Positions 1-10,394 of a DNA stretch of 64,000 bases are shown one piece after another. The stretch's first letter is position 1, and the number at the start of each line of letters is the position of its first letter. The stretch covers positions 93,127,182-93,191,181 of the forward strand of contig OZ020589.1 of assembly GCA_963971535.1 (NCBI GenBank), given 5' to 3'. This stretch comes from Notolepis coatsorum. Its lineage: Eukaryota; Chordata; Actinopteri; Aulopiformes; Paralepididae. The notes under the pieces are model-generated. The model was given only the letters and a program-made list of their open reading frames with translations, ran no database searches and was not told where the DNA came from. The translations under genes and the position numbers were made by a program.

Positions 1-512
1 GGAAAGACACAGATACGGATCACCATGGAAACCTGAAACCAAACAACCACAGATCGATCAAGGAGAGCTCCTGGCTCCAGACAAAGAACTTGACTGAATT
101 AGCTAAAATATCCAATGCTGCATTGAACATTCTTTAATGATATGGACTCCTCTCAGCAGAAACTCATGCCTGAGTTTGCTGAAAGCCAAACCTTTAGACT
201 AGTTATGCGTTGTTTTTTATACAATTAAACGCATCTATGTTTGATTTGAGCTCTGTTATCAGTCTACCATTCCTTTCATTCCACCGCCATCGAAGGCCGA
301 GTCTTCTCTTCTACCGGGTAATACAGCAAGTAGAATATGTACACAACAATGCAGAGTACACAAATAGTGGTATGACTATACGATCACAAGACAAACTGAA
401 TCATTTTACCAAAGATTCAATATTGAAAAAAATTCATTTGAATCAGGAATTAGTGAATCAAATCTGTGTTGATACCAGCCCTGCTTTTTATATTTTTTTC
501 TTTTTCCTCTAG
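1..512. other. Non-coding, probable intron of zinc-finger pseudogene
   Basis: No convincing coding sequence or repeat was recognised. The stretch ends in a pyrimidine-rich run followed by TCTAG at 508-512, which is a good splice acceptor. The intact paralogue on the minus strand has the same acceptor layout in front of the same exon, so I read this as the end of an intron whose first exon lies left of the window. Confidence 0.45.
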
Positions 513-2100
513 ACTCCCTCACCTTACAGCTGTTTGTCTGTGAAGAGGAGGTTCCTCCTGGGCAGCGGGAGAGGAGTTCCAGTCTGGACCAGGAGGAGCC
601 AGAGCCCCTACAGATCAAAGAGGCGCAGGAGGAACTCTGGACCAGTCAGGAGGGAGAGCAACTTCAAGGTCTGGAGGAGGCCGATATCATCAAGTCAACA
701 TTCAATCCTGTCTCTGTGAAATGTGAAAATGATGGTGAACTATTACAAGATCTGGCGGAGAATGATGGCTTCAAGATTACCTTACACCCTGTGAAATGTG
801 AAAACGACGATGAGAATACTCTATTCTCTCAGCTCGGCCTAAGCCAGGAATCGGAGCTCTTACATATTAAAGAAGAACTACATCAAGGGCCGGAAGAAGC
901 GGACAGCTCCAAGATCACAGTGTACCTAATGAAATCTGAAGAGAACAATCTGCATTTCCAGCCTCTTCAAACCCAGGGGACAAAAACAGAGAAGCGTACT
1001 CTTTACCCAGCACCTCAACTGAACAGATGAAAACCAAAGCGGTCAGTAACTTGGATCCAGCTGGTCATTTAGAACCAACTAAAGATGGCCAGCTGCTCTC
1101 TTCAGATTATTTTGGAACTGAGACTGAAGAAAGTGATGATGACTGTTCTGGAACTGAGACTGATGATGATTGTTCTGGAACGGATACTGATGACAGTGAT
1201 GATGATTGTTCTATGTTCTGGAACTGAGACTGATGACAGCAATGATGATTTTTCTGGAACTGAGACTGGTGACTGTGATGATGACTGTTCAGGAACTGAG
1301 ACTGATGACGGTGATGATGATTGTTCTGGAACTGATACTGATGACGGAGATGATGACTGTTCAGGAACTGACACTGATGACGGTGATGATGATTATTCTG
1401 GAACTGATACTGATGACGGAGATGATGACTGTTCAGGAACTGACACTGATGATAGCAATAACAGTTCTGGAACTGAAGTTGATTACAGTGATGAATGGAA
1501 GAACAGCAGGACACCTCAGTCCGATTTAACGATGCTAAAATCAAAGACGATGAAATAATCTAGTTTGTTTAGCAGCAGATCTATGGAATTGTCCCATGAA
1601 CTGAAATCATCCAGTCACATCATGTCCACACCTTGTTGTAAAGTGTGTGGAACTGGAACATATTTTCCTAATAAGATATCTTTAATGTTTCATATTCAAT
1701 TGCATTCTAATGATTGTGGATTATGTGGAAAACATTTAGATCCCACAGAGAACATGACGCTTCATCTTGAAGCTCATAGGACATGTACTAACGATATTGA
1801 GATTGAAAGACATACGAGTGGTGATATAATAAAGAAAACATTTCTTTGTTCAGTTTGTGGAAAAGGGTTCCGTGATAAATGGGCCCTGAAGAGTCACATG
1901 ACAAGTCATACAGGATTCAGGAGAGAGACCATTCAGATGTTCAGTTTGTGGCAAAACATATACTCGAAAGCAAACCATGAAGGTCCATATGAGAAGTCAT
2001 ACGGGAGAAAAACCCTTTAGTTGTTCAGTTTGTGGAAAAACATTTTGTCAAAAGATGGCTGTTGAAAATGCACGAGAAAGCACACCGGAAAGAAACAGTG
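513..2100 (+). pseudogene. C2H2 zinc-finger gene copy, last exon, broken
   Basis: This is a paralogue of the gene at 16207-14679. It opens with the same acceptor and first words (LFVCEEEVPPGQRERSSSL) and carries the same acidic KEEP-type spacer (PLQIKEAQEEL, VKCENDGE). It then has the same pre-finger block (MELSHELKSSSHI) and finger motifs such as CGLCGKHL, CSVCGKGF and CSVCGKTF. The family binds DNA in the nucleus. Here the frame changes near 1000-1028, is lost in the acidic repeat near 1225, changes again near 1950 in the fingers, and no run of complete fingers follows the last linker. One early finger also has a two-residue insertion. The intact paralogue has nine fingers; only two or three are readable here. 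I am confident of the family and of its loss of function as a single protein. Transcription cannot be judged. Confidence 0.85.
1108..1485 (+). repeat. Acidic-coding minisatellite, unit about 36 bp
   Basis: About nine or ten tandem units of a 36-bp sequence built on GATGATGACTGTTCTGGAAC encode Gly-Thr-Glu-Thr-Asp-Asp-type repeats. The intact paralogue has only one such unit (DFSGTETDDNDEWEE), so the array expanded in this copy. A short irregular unit near 1210-1225 disturbs the frame. Confidence 0.85.
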
Positions 2101-3117
2101 GGATGTGGCTAAGTGGTGGAAAAATAGTCCGAGGCAGGTTGTCATCACCCGGTGTTGTTTGAAATTTCTCTTTTCTTTTGTTCAACCAGTGGAAAACAGG
2201 CTGCAGCACAACTAATTAACATAGCATACATATAAAGAAAATGCCATTTGAGGTTTTGACCTCTCCCAGTTCTTGTTGGGCAGCCAGAGATTCTACAAGG
2301 AACCAAGTGTGACCACAGAGACAAAACAGGGTATTTTTTGCTAAACAATTTAAATAAACATAACATGTTATTATTCAACAGAATGTGTTTGTCTTCTGTG
2401 CGTGGGTTTCACCAGCATACATGTAAGATGCAAACAATGACAAAAGGCCTAAGCTAAATGTTTGGCTAGCATGACCACATGTGGGGACCAGGGCTAAATC
2501 AATTAAGAATGTCAGGGGTAATGACATCTGAGGATGTGCCAGGCTGTTGTTGCTGTGTATGGTTCTTCCACACACTACTGAGGCTTCTGACTGTTTGTTA
2601 ATTAAATTAATTAACTGTAAAATTGCCAATATGTCTAGTTTATTCCTTGTTACTGATAGACTTCAATCATCCAATCCACCAAACAAGAAACAAGAGATGG
2701 CAACAGCAGCATAAGCTGTTTGAATAAGATTTGGCAAATTTCTCATGGGCACAACCCACATACTCCGCTGTGCTGCTCATCCCACAAATGCATGTTCCTT
2801 ACAAATGGGGCACCATTTAAAAAAGGGAAATAAACAGGCTTTCCAACGGTATAAAATGTATTGCCAAGAAGCATTGTTACAACAGAGAAATAATCTACCA
2901 AACACATTTCCGAACTTTTTGTTCTATGTTTACATATGTAAATCCATATCTTCCTTGTGAATAAAATAGGTTCATGAATCAGGATTGTTAAAGCTAATTA
3001 GCATAATCCATGTAAAAAAGGGTAGCCTATAGTAAATGTACACACACACATATAACACTCATTCTCAAACACACACACAAGAGAGAGGGAGAATAGCTTA
3101 TAGCAGACATAATCATT
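2101..3117. other. Intergenic, no gene recognised
   Basis: Short open frames on both strands show no family resemblance. An AATAAA at 2352-2357 could be an old polyadenylation signal for the zinc-finger copy. Short CA-rich runs lie at 3040-3080. Nothing else was recognised. Confidence 0.3.
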
Positions 3118-3584
3118 TTAGAATATTTCTGCTAATGAAGTGAAATATTTATTATCAACTATCCAGCAGGACTGAACTGGAAATGTCCAAAGAGGTTTTC
3201 GGAAAGCAGTGATCTCTCTTAGGGTTGGGTACCGTTCACATTTGAACTGATACGAGTTCCTGGAATTCTGTATCGGTACCCAGTGGTACCTTTTTTCGGT
3301 ACTTAACTCTTTCTGTAATAACACATTTTCTTTTATTTCAGTTGTAAAATCCAAATTTCTTTCAACATTGTTATTTATTTAGAAGATTTTGTTATTTATC
3401 GCTATAACACACCACAAAATAAATCGCATGATCATGTATTATGTTTTTAAATGTTTAAATATCAACATTATCTCGCCATCTAAAGACCCAAGAGATGGGA
3501 CAGTAATATATATATTTGTGGAAAAGGCTCCCCTAATATTACACTCTTATACTAAATATAGAAGTCTTTATTTTGTCGTCAGAT

Positions 3585-4406
3585 TAACACACACACACAC
3601 ACATGCGATGAGCGACCCACAGGAACACATGCACTGAGTCGCTGATGAAATGTTCTCTGCACTTCCCATCCAGTCATCCTTCCCCCCAAGGGCAGCCGGG
3701 AGCAGACAAGGGCTGCATGCGCCGCGCCCGGGGACCAATCCAAGTGCTCCTGTCCATCTTCGTCAGGGACGCAACAGCGTTAGCGATCTGTTGTACATGT
3801 TTTTCCATTGGGTTTATCTTATCGGGGGGGGGGGGGGGGGGACCCTTGCGAGCAGGGAGAACATGCAAACTCCACACAGAAATGCTCGGGAGATACCCCA
3901 CCTGGGTAACTGGCAACACGGCAACCTGGTCCCCAAGCGGGAATGGAACCCAGGGTCCTCATTTATCAATAATGCATAGAAAGTGTTCTATTTTTGTTCC
4001 TAAGCACGGAATTTAGAATGTCTCTACGCACAGAAAAATCGGGATTTATCACACGTGCGTACACGGGTCCTACGCTAATGGTAAGATGCATTCATTTGGA
4101 AAGACCTATTCCAAATGCTATTTATAGGGTTTGACAATAATTACACTAATGTCGCTATTTTACAATTAACTATAATGAATTACGGGTCATACCGAACACG
4201 CCAGTGTTTAAAATAATGCACAAAAGCTTATTTCCGTGTGCAGTCTTCATATTCTACCGCTGGGCGCCAGGTACGCAGTCTTTGCTTAGCAATGATCGTA
4301 CGCACGGTTTACGCACATATCTGTGCGTACGCACCATTGATAAATGAGGGCCCAGGACCTTCTAGCTGTGAGGCGACAGTGTTAACCACTACACCACTGT
4401 GCCGCC
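3585..4406 (-). mobile_element. tRNA-headed SINE (family S1), interrupted by a MITE
   Basis: Read on the minus strand it starts at 4406 with a tRNA-like head (GCGGCACAGTGGTGTAGTGG, then a B-box-like GGGTTCCATTCCC). It continues into a conserved body (GGAGTTTGCATGTTCTCCC) and ends near 3585 in a GTGTGTG-rich tail. The head and the tail (TGCATGTGTTCCTGTGGGTC) match the plus-strand copy at 30693-31012, which defines one family. A G homopolymer lies at 3824-3841. The head resembles the DANA/HE1-type tRNA SINEs of fish; that link is by memory of the family. Confidence 0.75.
3953..4350. mobile_element. MITE inside the SINE, possible CCCA target duplication
   Basis: The ends are inverted (CCTCATTTATCAAT on the left, ATTGATAAATGAGG on the right) with subterminal GTACGCAC-type repeats. 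The SINE sequence AACCCAGGACC is split so that CCCA appears on both sides (3949-3952, 4351-4354). A Harbinger-type or other TIR superfamily is possible. No coding sequence is present. Confidence 0.7.
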
Positions 4407-4756
4407 TAAATATGTAAAGGCACCGAAATTTGGTACCGATTGATCTAGCGTGAATCGGTACTCGTAGTACCGATGTAATTAATGGTACCGAGTTCGGTAC
4501 CCAACCCTAATCTCTCTGCTTCCAGCTGTAAGGGGAACCTGCCAGTACCCTTTGCAGAGATTGAGAGTGCTAATGAAGCTAGCCTCTCCACAAGATCATC
4601 GATCCTGGGCATGGGGTACAAATCAAACGTACTCACCCCATTGATCTTCCGAAAGTCCAAACAAAACATCAGGGTGCCATCCGTCTTTGGGATCAAGATG
4701 ACTGGGCTGCACCACTCACTGGAGGGCTCAATGACACCCAGTTCCCTCATGCACTG

Positions 4757-5340
4757 TCATGCACGGGCGCCGCCCCACCTGCTGTTAAATCAGAGAAGAA
4801 GAAAATAAAACTTTTTAGTTTTTTGTTTTATAGCCCTATAAATAATATAAACATGTTTAAAATGAATAATATTTACTCATTTTAAGTATGTTTGTATTTC
4901 CAATGCACAATATAACGTTATTATCTAAAATAAAAAACACTCGTTTTCCTGAGCAGGAAGTGACGTACGTTTTTTTTATTTTTCCGTATTTCTCGGCCCG
5001 GGCTAGACGCGATAGCGCTCTGAGTGCGCGTCACAGTTTGATCGCTGTATCCGTCACAGCCAATCAGTGCATAACGCGTTGTGCGTTGAAATATGACTAT
5101 TATGTTGGAATCCGGGCGCGATTTGAAGCGGTCTAGCCAGTAGCGTCAAGAATTTCTGTAGCCGCATTTCGCGGAGACGCTCTCTGATTGGCCGACGCCA
5201 GTATTTTTTTCCGTAGCAGAATTTCACAGAGACGATCTCCGATTGGCCGAATCCAATTTCTAATGTTCCAATTCTAGCTTATTCCTAGGTTGGTCCGTTG
5301 GTTGTGTTGTTGTGAGATGCAGGCAGCTGTTTGTCTTATA
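4757..5340. other. Unassigned, GC-rich CCAAT-box-rich stretch
   Basis: From about 4985 the sequence becomes CpG-rich and carries repeated CCAAT/ATTGG boxes (5059-5067, 5186-5192, 5240-5246). It includes two diverged copies of a 60-bp unit at about 5150-5265 ending in GATTGGCCGA. It could be an old promoter, but no adjacent gene was recognised. The short frame at 5447-5641 has no recognised family. Confidence 0.3.
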
Positions 5341-5374
5341 GCGTGCCGTGACTGCAAGTTCTTTAGACTGTTAA

Positions 5375-5445
5375 GCTTAGGCACTCTTTCAAAGTTGGTT
5401 ATGGTTAGAGTTTGTCTTAGAGCATGGCGATAGAACGCCAGGTAG
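5375..5445 (+). repeat. Partial copy of the fold-back element core
   Basis: The sequence from TTAGGCACTCTTTCAAAGTT to GCGATAGAACGCCAG is a single copy of the arm that occurs inverted at about 6560-6690 and related to the array at 10395-10660. It marks a solo half of that repeat family. Confidence 0.7.
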
Positions 5446-5715
5446 TTTGCAGTCTGTTCGAGCGGAAATGGACAAAGGAATGAAGTACTTGTGTTGTGTG
5501 GTGCTGCTAACTGCTAACAAGCTAACAAGCTATATGGCGGATGCAGTCTGGACACCGTGGACAGTGGTCTGGAATACATCAACAGTGGATTATACACTAC
5601 TTTATCAAGGCAAGCCCTCCTGCCCTGGACGTGTCAACTAAACAGTGAGTCTCTCTCTCTCGCGCGTTTGGATTGAAAATACGTGGATTATGGCTTGTTC
5701 AATATCGTCTATGTT

Positions 5716-5870
5716 TGAATGAATGAATGAATGAGAACTTTATTAACAGATTGCAGAATGGGTACAATACAGTACGGCTCAATACACACAATTGTTAAGG
5801 GGATGCAGACCAGAGAAAGACGTTTGTCTTGTTTACATCAGGGTCCCAGATTTTCGATTCATATCGATAG
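5716..5870 (-). mobile_element. 3' tail of ATTC-type LINE, 5'-truncated copy
   Basis: This is the reverse complement of the 3' end of the LINE at 39943-41442: a short TGAA run, then AACTTTATTAACAGATTGCA and the conserved tail up to GGGACCCTG-like sequence. Such 5'-truncated tails are typical products of target-primed reverse transcription. Confidence 0.8.
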
Positions 5871-6402
5871 TTTAATAGCTAGCCTTGGCTCGTTTAACAA
5901 TATGCAAAATATGTGTACAGCCCTGTACTCATACTGAAGTTATTCTTGGTATATAATAGGTCTGATTGTGTAACGAATCGATTCCACGTCGCGCTGTGTG
6001 TGAGAGAGAGAAGGAGAGGGAGAGATCTGCGTGTGTTTGGAGACGGAGCGAGTTTTGTTTCTAACTTTTCTATTTATATATTGTGTTTCAAGTTGTGAAT
6101 TAGACTATACTTTATTTGACTGGTTGTGTTGTTGTAGTAACAGCTGAGCGACTCGTTCATAAGAGCCGATTCATTGCCGTGAGCGTGAGTCGAATCGCTC
6201 ACGTCTTGCCATGAGTCGGTTGCGTGGTACTGTACATGTTTGCAAAATGTTTGGTATAGCGCCCCTAGTGGCGAAGCATCCACGAGCCGCTACTGTGCAC
6301 TGTCATTCAGAACTGAACACCATTTCCGCTGTGACCTGAACTTTGTAAAGAAACTCAAGTGTTAAGAGCGATGCTGTTGTAAATTAGAACTGAACTTTGC
6401 GC

Positions 6403-6799
6403 GTCTATTCGAATACCAACCGTTTTGTGCGTTTTGCTAATCTGATTGGCCACTGACGTTTCTGGTCATGTGACATGTGCGCCCAATCGCGTGACGAGCT
6501 GTGTCTTTGCCCATTTCCGCGTTGAACAACCTGCAAACTACCTAACGCGTAGTTTATCACTGGTTAAGCTTAGGCGACTCTTTCGAAGTTGGTTAAGGTT
6601 AGAGTTTGGAATCAGGGCTGGCGTTCTATCGCCATGCTCTAAGACAAACTCTAACCTTAACCAACTTCCAAAGAGTGCCTAAGCTTAATCGTCGAAAGAA
6701 CTTGCCGGCACACGATTGGTGCACATGTCACATGACCAGAAACGTCAGTGGCCAATCAGATTTGCAAAACGCACAAAACGGTTGGTATTCGAATATAGG
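6403..6799. mobile_element. Fold-back (long inverted repeat) element
   Basis: Two arms of about 150-190 bp are reverse complements. The outer parts start GTCTATTCGAATACCAACCG and include GTCAGTGGCCAATCAGA. The inner parts hold the TTGGTTAAGGTTAGAGTTTG motif, and a short unmatched centre lies near 6607-6625. The direct repeat TGAACTTTGCGC stands at both edges (6391-6402, 6800-6811) and looks like a target duplication of 9-12 bp. There is no coding sequence. Relatives are at 5375-5445, 10395-10760 and 30785-30880. Confidence 0.8.
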
Positions 6800-6954
6800 T
6801 GAACTTTGCGCTGCTCTGTTGTGCTAGACCTCATTAAATCAACACATTATGTCAAAAACTGTGATTTGCCTTACCTCGTCCATTTTGCTGCCATCTATTT
6901 TATGCTTGTTTTATGTCCGCACTTTATGCATTGATTTTTGTGCTCATTTGTCTT

Positions 6955-7036
6955 TTTTTACAGCTGTGAGGCACTTTGAGCTGCAATTCTTATATGAAAG
7001 GTGCTATACAAATAAAGCATTTTATTATTATTATCT
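6955..7036 (+). mobile_element. LINE 3' tail with ATT repeat
   Basis: The sequence GGTGCTATACAAATAAAGCA followed by (TTA)n is the usual 3' end of Rex1/L2-like fish LINEs, as also seen at 42290-42320 in the other orientation. Only the tail is present. Confidence 0.6.
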
Positions 7037-7089
7037 CCAGCTCCTTCTTCAGGGGGCTTAGGATCCTTCATAGTGATGTGGTGATGCAC

Positions 7090-7282
7090 GCCTTTTTTTT
7101 TTTTAAAGATTAATTTCTTTGGGCATTTTACAGCTTCATTTGTTTCGGATAGACCCGGCAGAGAGAAAAGTTGGGAGCAGATGTGGGGGAAGACATGCAG
7201 CATAGGCCTCCGGGCTGGAGTCGAACCCGGGACGGCTGTGTTACTGCGAGTGCAGTTACGTGGTGCGCCACCGTGGCGCCCC
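7090..7282 (-). mobile_element. tRNA-headed SINE with 9-bp TSD
   Basis: On the minus strand it starts with a tRNA-like head (GGCGCCACGGTGGCGCACCA) and a B-box-like GGGTTCGACTCC. It ends in AATCTTTAAAAAAAA-type tail sequence at 7090. The direct repeat GTGATGCAC flanks it at 7081-7089 and 7283-7291. This is a different SINE family from those at 3585 and 8051. Confidence 0.85.
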
Positions 7283-7368
7283 GTGATGCACCACTTCTGT
7301 GTGTCCGAGAAATAATTGGTTGCGCCACCTGACATTTTTTGAGTAATCAAGTTAGAAATACAGTAAAA

Positions 7369-7409
7369 AATGTATATATACTGTATGTATATATATATAT
7401 ATATATATA
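7369..7409. repeat. (TA)n microsatellite
   Basis: A run of TA dinucleotides interrupted by CTGTATG. The rest of 7292-7865 shows no recognised gene or element. Confidence 0.9.
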
Positions 7410-7865
7410 ACAAATTTAAATGTTATTTAACAAATGAGGCACATTGTCAGAGAAAAAAATCCAATTTTATGTAATTTGAACAAAGTTTAAAAAGAAAACT
7501 TTTTAGAAGCCTTATTTGTCATTGACTCATATACATGTTTAACTTCGACTTGCTTTGTATTTGATCTTTTATAAAGAACCGAAGACTAATCAGTTGCTTG
7601 TGTGTTGGGTAATGAGCATCCACAATAAACTATAAACAAAGTTCATGCCGTTTCTAGAGTCAGAGATATTGCTTACAATACTCTGTCTGTACATTTCCAC
7701 TGTGAATGGTATATTTTCTCTGACCATGGTGATAAAATATATATCAAGGCCACATTTGACTACATTGAGCATTTGAAATGCTATTGTGTGTGCACAAGAT
7801 ACAATTCATTCCCACGTTGTGGTTCATTCATGTACACGTGATAAGTGTATATACAGTGAACAGCA

Positions 7866-7962
7866 CAAATCAAATCTAATTTATTTGTATAGCCCGAGAT
7901 CACATGGAATTGCCCCCATGGGCTTTACAAGTCAAGAAGAAACATCACAATAGGTCCAGAAC
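7866..7962 (-). mobile_element. LINE/SINE 3' tail fragment
   Basis: AATCTAATTTATTTGTATAG followed by GGGCTTTACAA is the reverse complement of a tail common at the 3' ends of fish retroposons. It is too short to assign to a family. Confidence 0.45.
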
Positions 7963-8197
7963 AAAAAACACAGTAAAATCCATATACGAAACACTGCCAT
8001 ACTTTCCCCAATGAAAATAAGGAACTCTTTCTACGCAATGTTGATAAATGAGCGCGGCTGAGTAGCACAGTGGATTAAGCACTCGCCTACCACTGCAGAG
8101 ACTCTGGGATCGAATCCAGCTGTCAGTGGTACCAGTGGCGTCGTTAGCCCTGGGCTTCCGGGGCTTTAGCCCCGGATGTTTTTCTCCTAGCCCCGGA

Positions 8198-8233
<36 letters not shown>

Positions 8234-8399
8234 TGTCAGCATCCCCATTGTCTGTGCTGAATGTTTGTTAGTGTTTGGTATTTTTTGTTGGTTTTTAGTA
8301 CTTTTAAACATTTTTAGTAAGTAGTTTTCATTTGATCCTATAATTCTTTCATTCACCGATTTGTGGACTTTTTTTTTAGTGTCCTGAAAGGCGCCTTAT

Positions 8400-9000
8400 A
8401 AATCAAATGCATTATTATTATTATTATCATCCAGGAGGGAAAAGACACTTTGGATAGTAGGGACTGCATCTCTGCCTGTCCTGACCAGGAAACACTTTGC
8501 AACTGTGATCTCCTCTGGCAATAGTTGGATATTGTAATGTGTGGCGAGGGGTTGCAGCAATTCCACTGAGAGAAACTGGTCTGAGGCTGGATAACATGCC
8601 TGTATGCCTCTCATAAATTGTTATCCAACTCATGAGAACCTGCTCTCAAGCTCTTGCAGCATTCTGTCGACGACTGGATAGAACAGTCTCTGTCTCAGCT
8701 GATCTCCTGAGCTGAGGTCTGAGCTTGTGCCACAAGATGACTCAACTACATACTCGTCCATCCTTTTCTGCTTCCTCCTTTGGCTGGTAGTATGTTCCTC
8801 AATCCAAAGGCCATTACATATGGCCTTTGTCCTGTCATACATGTCCACTGCCATCTCTGATGTGCGATAACTTTTGAGTGTGTCCTGCACTGTGCTTTTA
8901 AATAGTACAGATATTGAAGATGTGCACTTTAACGCAGCAGCACCTGGAGCCATCCATACCCATGTCCAGTGTCCTATAATAAGCTTTAATCGAACCTCGG
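8400..9000 (-). pseudogene. hAT transposase remnant, ZMYM1/TTF-like type
   Basis: Minus-strand reading gives MAVDMYDRTKAICNGLWIEE, QRRKQKRMDEY, QRLFYPVVDRMLQELESRFS and, after a frame change near 8630, RGIQACYPASDQFLS and LATHYNIQLLPEEITVAKCF. This pattern is what I recall of the hAT transposases annotated as zinc-finger MYM-type protein 1-like in fish genomes, where it lies in the C-terminal half. No N-terminal TTF finger or catalytic core is visible, and several stops interrupt it. It fits its position inside a hAT with matching ends. The subfamily assignment is tentative. Confidence 0.6.
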
Positions 9001-9434
9001 ATAGTCCGGTTGGTTTGGGGTGGTGTGAAAGCTCATTCACTCTTGCAAGTGAACCCTGCTGCGGTTCATTTGAGATGTGAATGCAAAGCGGACCAAAGGC
9101 AGGAAAAGACCCAAAAATCAAATCTTTTTTTAATGAGAAGACTGAAACATATGTATATAATGAAACACACAATAGTTTTTTTTCGATTGCCTAAGCATGA
9201 TTTTGAAAACGGGGGCCGGTGTTTCAAAACACACAATTAGCACAACCACACACACAATTATCAGAACACCTCAGATCCTTTGCTAAATTAAACACTTGTC
9301 AAAACCATACACTAATTTTGTTACCATATGAAACACACGTTACATAATGACTTAATTCTGTTTGAACCAGTTACACACACTGCTGTGCTTAACCTAAAAC
9401 ACATTTAGCAATTCTACTTCTCAGTGATTAGAGT

Positions 9435-9965
9435 ACTGTAAGTGAAGTACGCAGATAATGTGCAAATATACAATAAATTCACCAAACACTACACAAGACC
9501 AATGCTGTAGACTGATGAAAATATAATTTATTTATCTACATATACCCAAATCAATGATGCAGACTGATGAAAAAAATAACATTTTCTCTCCATATAACCA
9601 AATCAGTCAACATTTCAACATGGAGAATCACAACAATACATGTCCCAGTTTTCATGCTACTATGTGCATAACACTGTAAGCTCAGCAAATATCAGACCAA
9701 CATAAAATACTGTATCCAGTACAGGTTAAAATTACAGTAACGCATTTTTTTTTTTGAAAAAATTTAAACAGAAAATACTAGACATTATCTCTTTGCCTAG
9801 CTGGATCTGGCAAGATAATTTTTTGTTGTGATTCTCCATGTTGACTGATTTGGGAAAATGGGAGAAAATGTATATTTTCATCAGTCTGCATCATTGGTTG
9901 TCTTGTGTAGTGTTTGGTGAATGTATTGTATATTTTCACGTTCTCTGTGTACAGTACTTCACTCT
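9435..9965. repeat. Long inverted repeat (fold-back MITE) inside the hAT
   Basis: Sequence at 9435-9632 (ACCAAACACTACACAAGACC, GATGCAGACTGATGAAAA, TCAACATGGAGAATC parts) recurs as its reverse complement at about 9829-9965, separated by about 200 bp. The left arm holds an internal duplication of the TGTAGACTGATGAAAATAT motif. Confidence 0.75.
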
Positions 9966-10394
9966 CCTTCCATTTTGGTTGAAGACAGGTGAACTCACCT
10001 GCTGCATTTTTATAGTGCTTAAACCTGATTGTGTATCTACAATTAACTGTGTTTTTATTTTGTTATTGGTGTATATGTGTATGTATGTACAGTATATGTA
10101 CATACCCCCCCCCTCCACCCCCCTGGGCTGAAGCCCCCAATGTTTTCTAACCCTAAAAACGCCCCTGAGTGGTACCTCCGGCTTGGTCAGTCGTCCCTAC
10201 TAACACAATTGGTAGTGTTAGCGGGTGGGGTCTGTGTCCTGGTCTGCTCTGCCACGGCAGCATTATGTAGCCGTAATTACCCCTCTTTTAACATTGACGG
10301 CTAGCTCAACTGGTTCGCCGCCTTGCTGTGGATCCTGCGGTGACAAGTTGGTGACAAGTTCAAATCCCTTCAATTTTTTATTTTTTTTTTTAAA

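Larger units (their letters stand above)
3220..4509. mobile_element. Non-autonomous hAT element with 8-bp TSD
   Basis: The ends are inverted repeats (TAGGGTTGGGTACCG at the left, its complement at the right). The element is flanked by the 8-bp duplication ATCTCTCT at 3212-3219 and 4510-4517, the hallmark of hAT transposition. Subterminal sequence is rich in GGTACC-like steps. No transposase frame is visible, so it depended on an autonomous relative. It carries a SINE (3585-4406), which is itself interrupted. Confidence 0.9.
3118..4756 (-). mobile_element. Ty3/Gypsy reverse-transcriptase fossil, split by a hAT
   Basis: Minus-strand sequence at about 4450-4753 reads as the start of a Ty3/Gypsy reverse transcriptase (VIEPSSEWCSPVILIPKTDG, then a LDFRKIN motif). 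The stretch at about 3118-3211 on the other side of the hAT continues the same domain (REITAFRKP). It is a fragment only: no LTRs, gag or integrase are visible. It was already here when the hAT at 3220-4509 landed, so it is the oldest layer of this nest. Confidence 0.75.
8133..10167. mobile_element. hAT element with transposase remnant, 8-bp TSD
   Basis: The ends CAGTGGCGT and ACGCCCCTG form short inverted repeats of the CAGGGGCGT type. AGTGGTAC flanks it on both sides (8125-8132, 10168-10175) and interrupts the SINE S2. Inside are a poly-A run (8199-8227), a minus-strand transposase remnant (about 8400-9000) and a separate long inverted repeat (about 9435-9965). It is no longer coding for a full transposase. 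Confidence 0.85.
8051..10290 (+). mobile_element. tRNA-headed SINE (family S2), split by a hAT
   Basis: The head (CGGCTGAGTAGCACAGTGG, then GGATCGAATCC) lies at 8051-8132. The body (CTCCGGCTTGGTCAGTCGTC, then ACACAATTGGTAGTG) resumes at 10168. Full-length minus-strand relatives at 11288-11795 and 13831-14304 confirm the order head, CTCCGGCTTGG block, GTTGTAAAC block. This copy loses similarity near 10290. Confidence 0.85.

Noticed and set aside
1085-1558. Alternative frames over the acidic repeat (Leu/Met-rich and Ser/Gln-rich)
   Set aside because: Shadows of the minisatellite; only the Asp/Glu frame matches the intact paralogue.
8051-8132. tRNA gene
   Set aside because: It is the tRNA-derived head of a SINE that continues into a conserved non-tRNA body; the same holds for 30693, 14304, 7282 and 4406.
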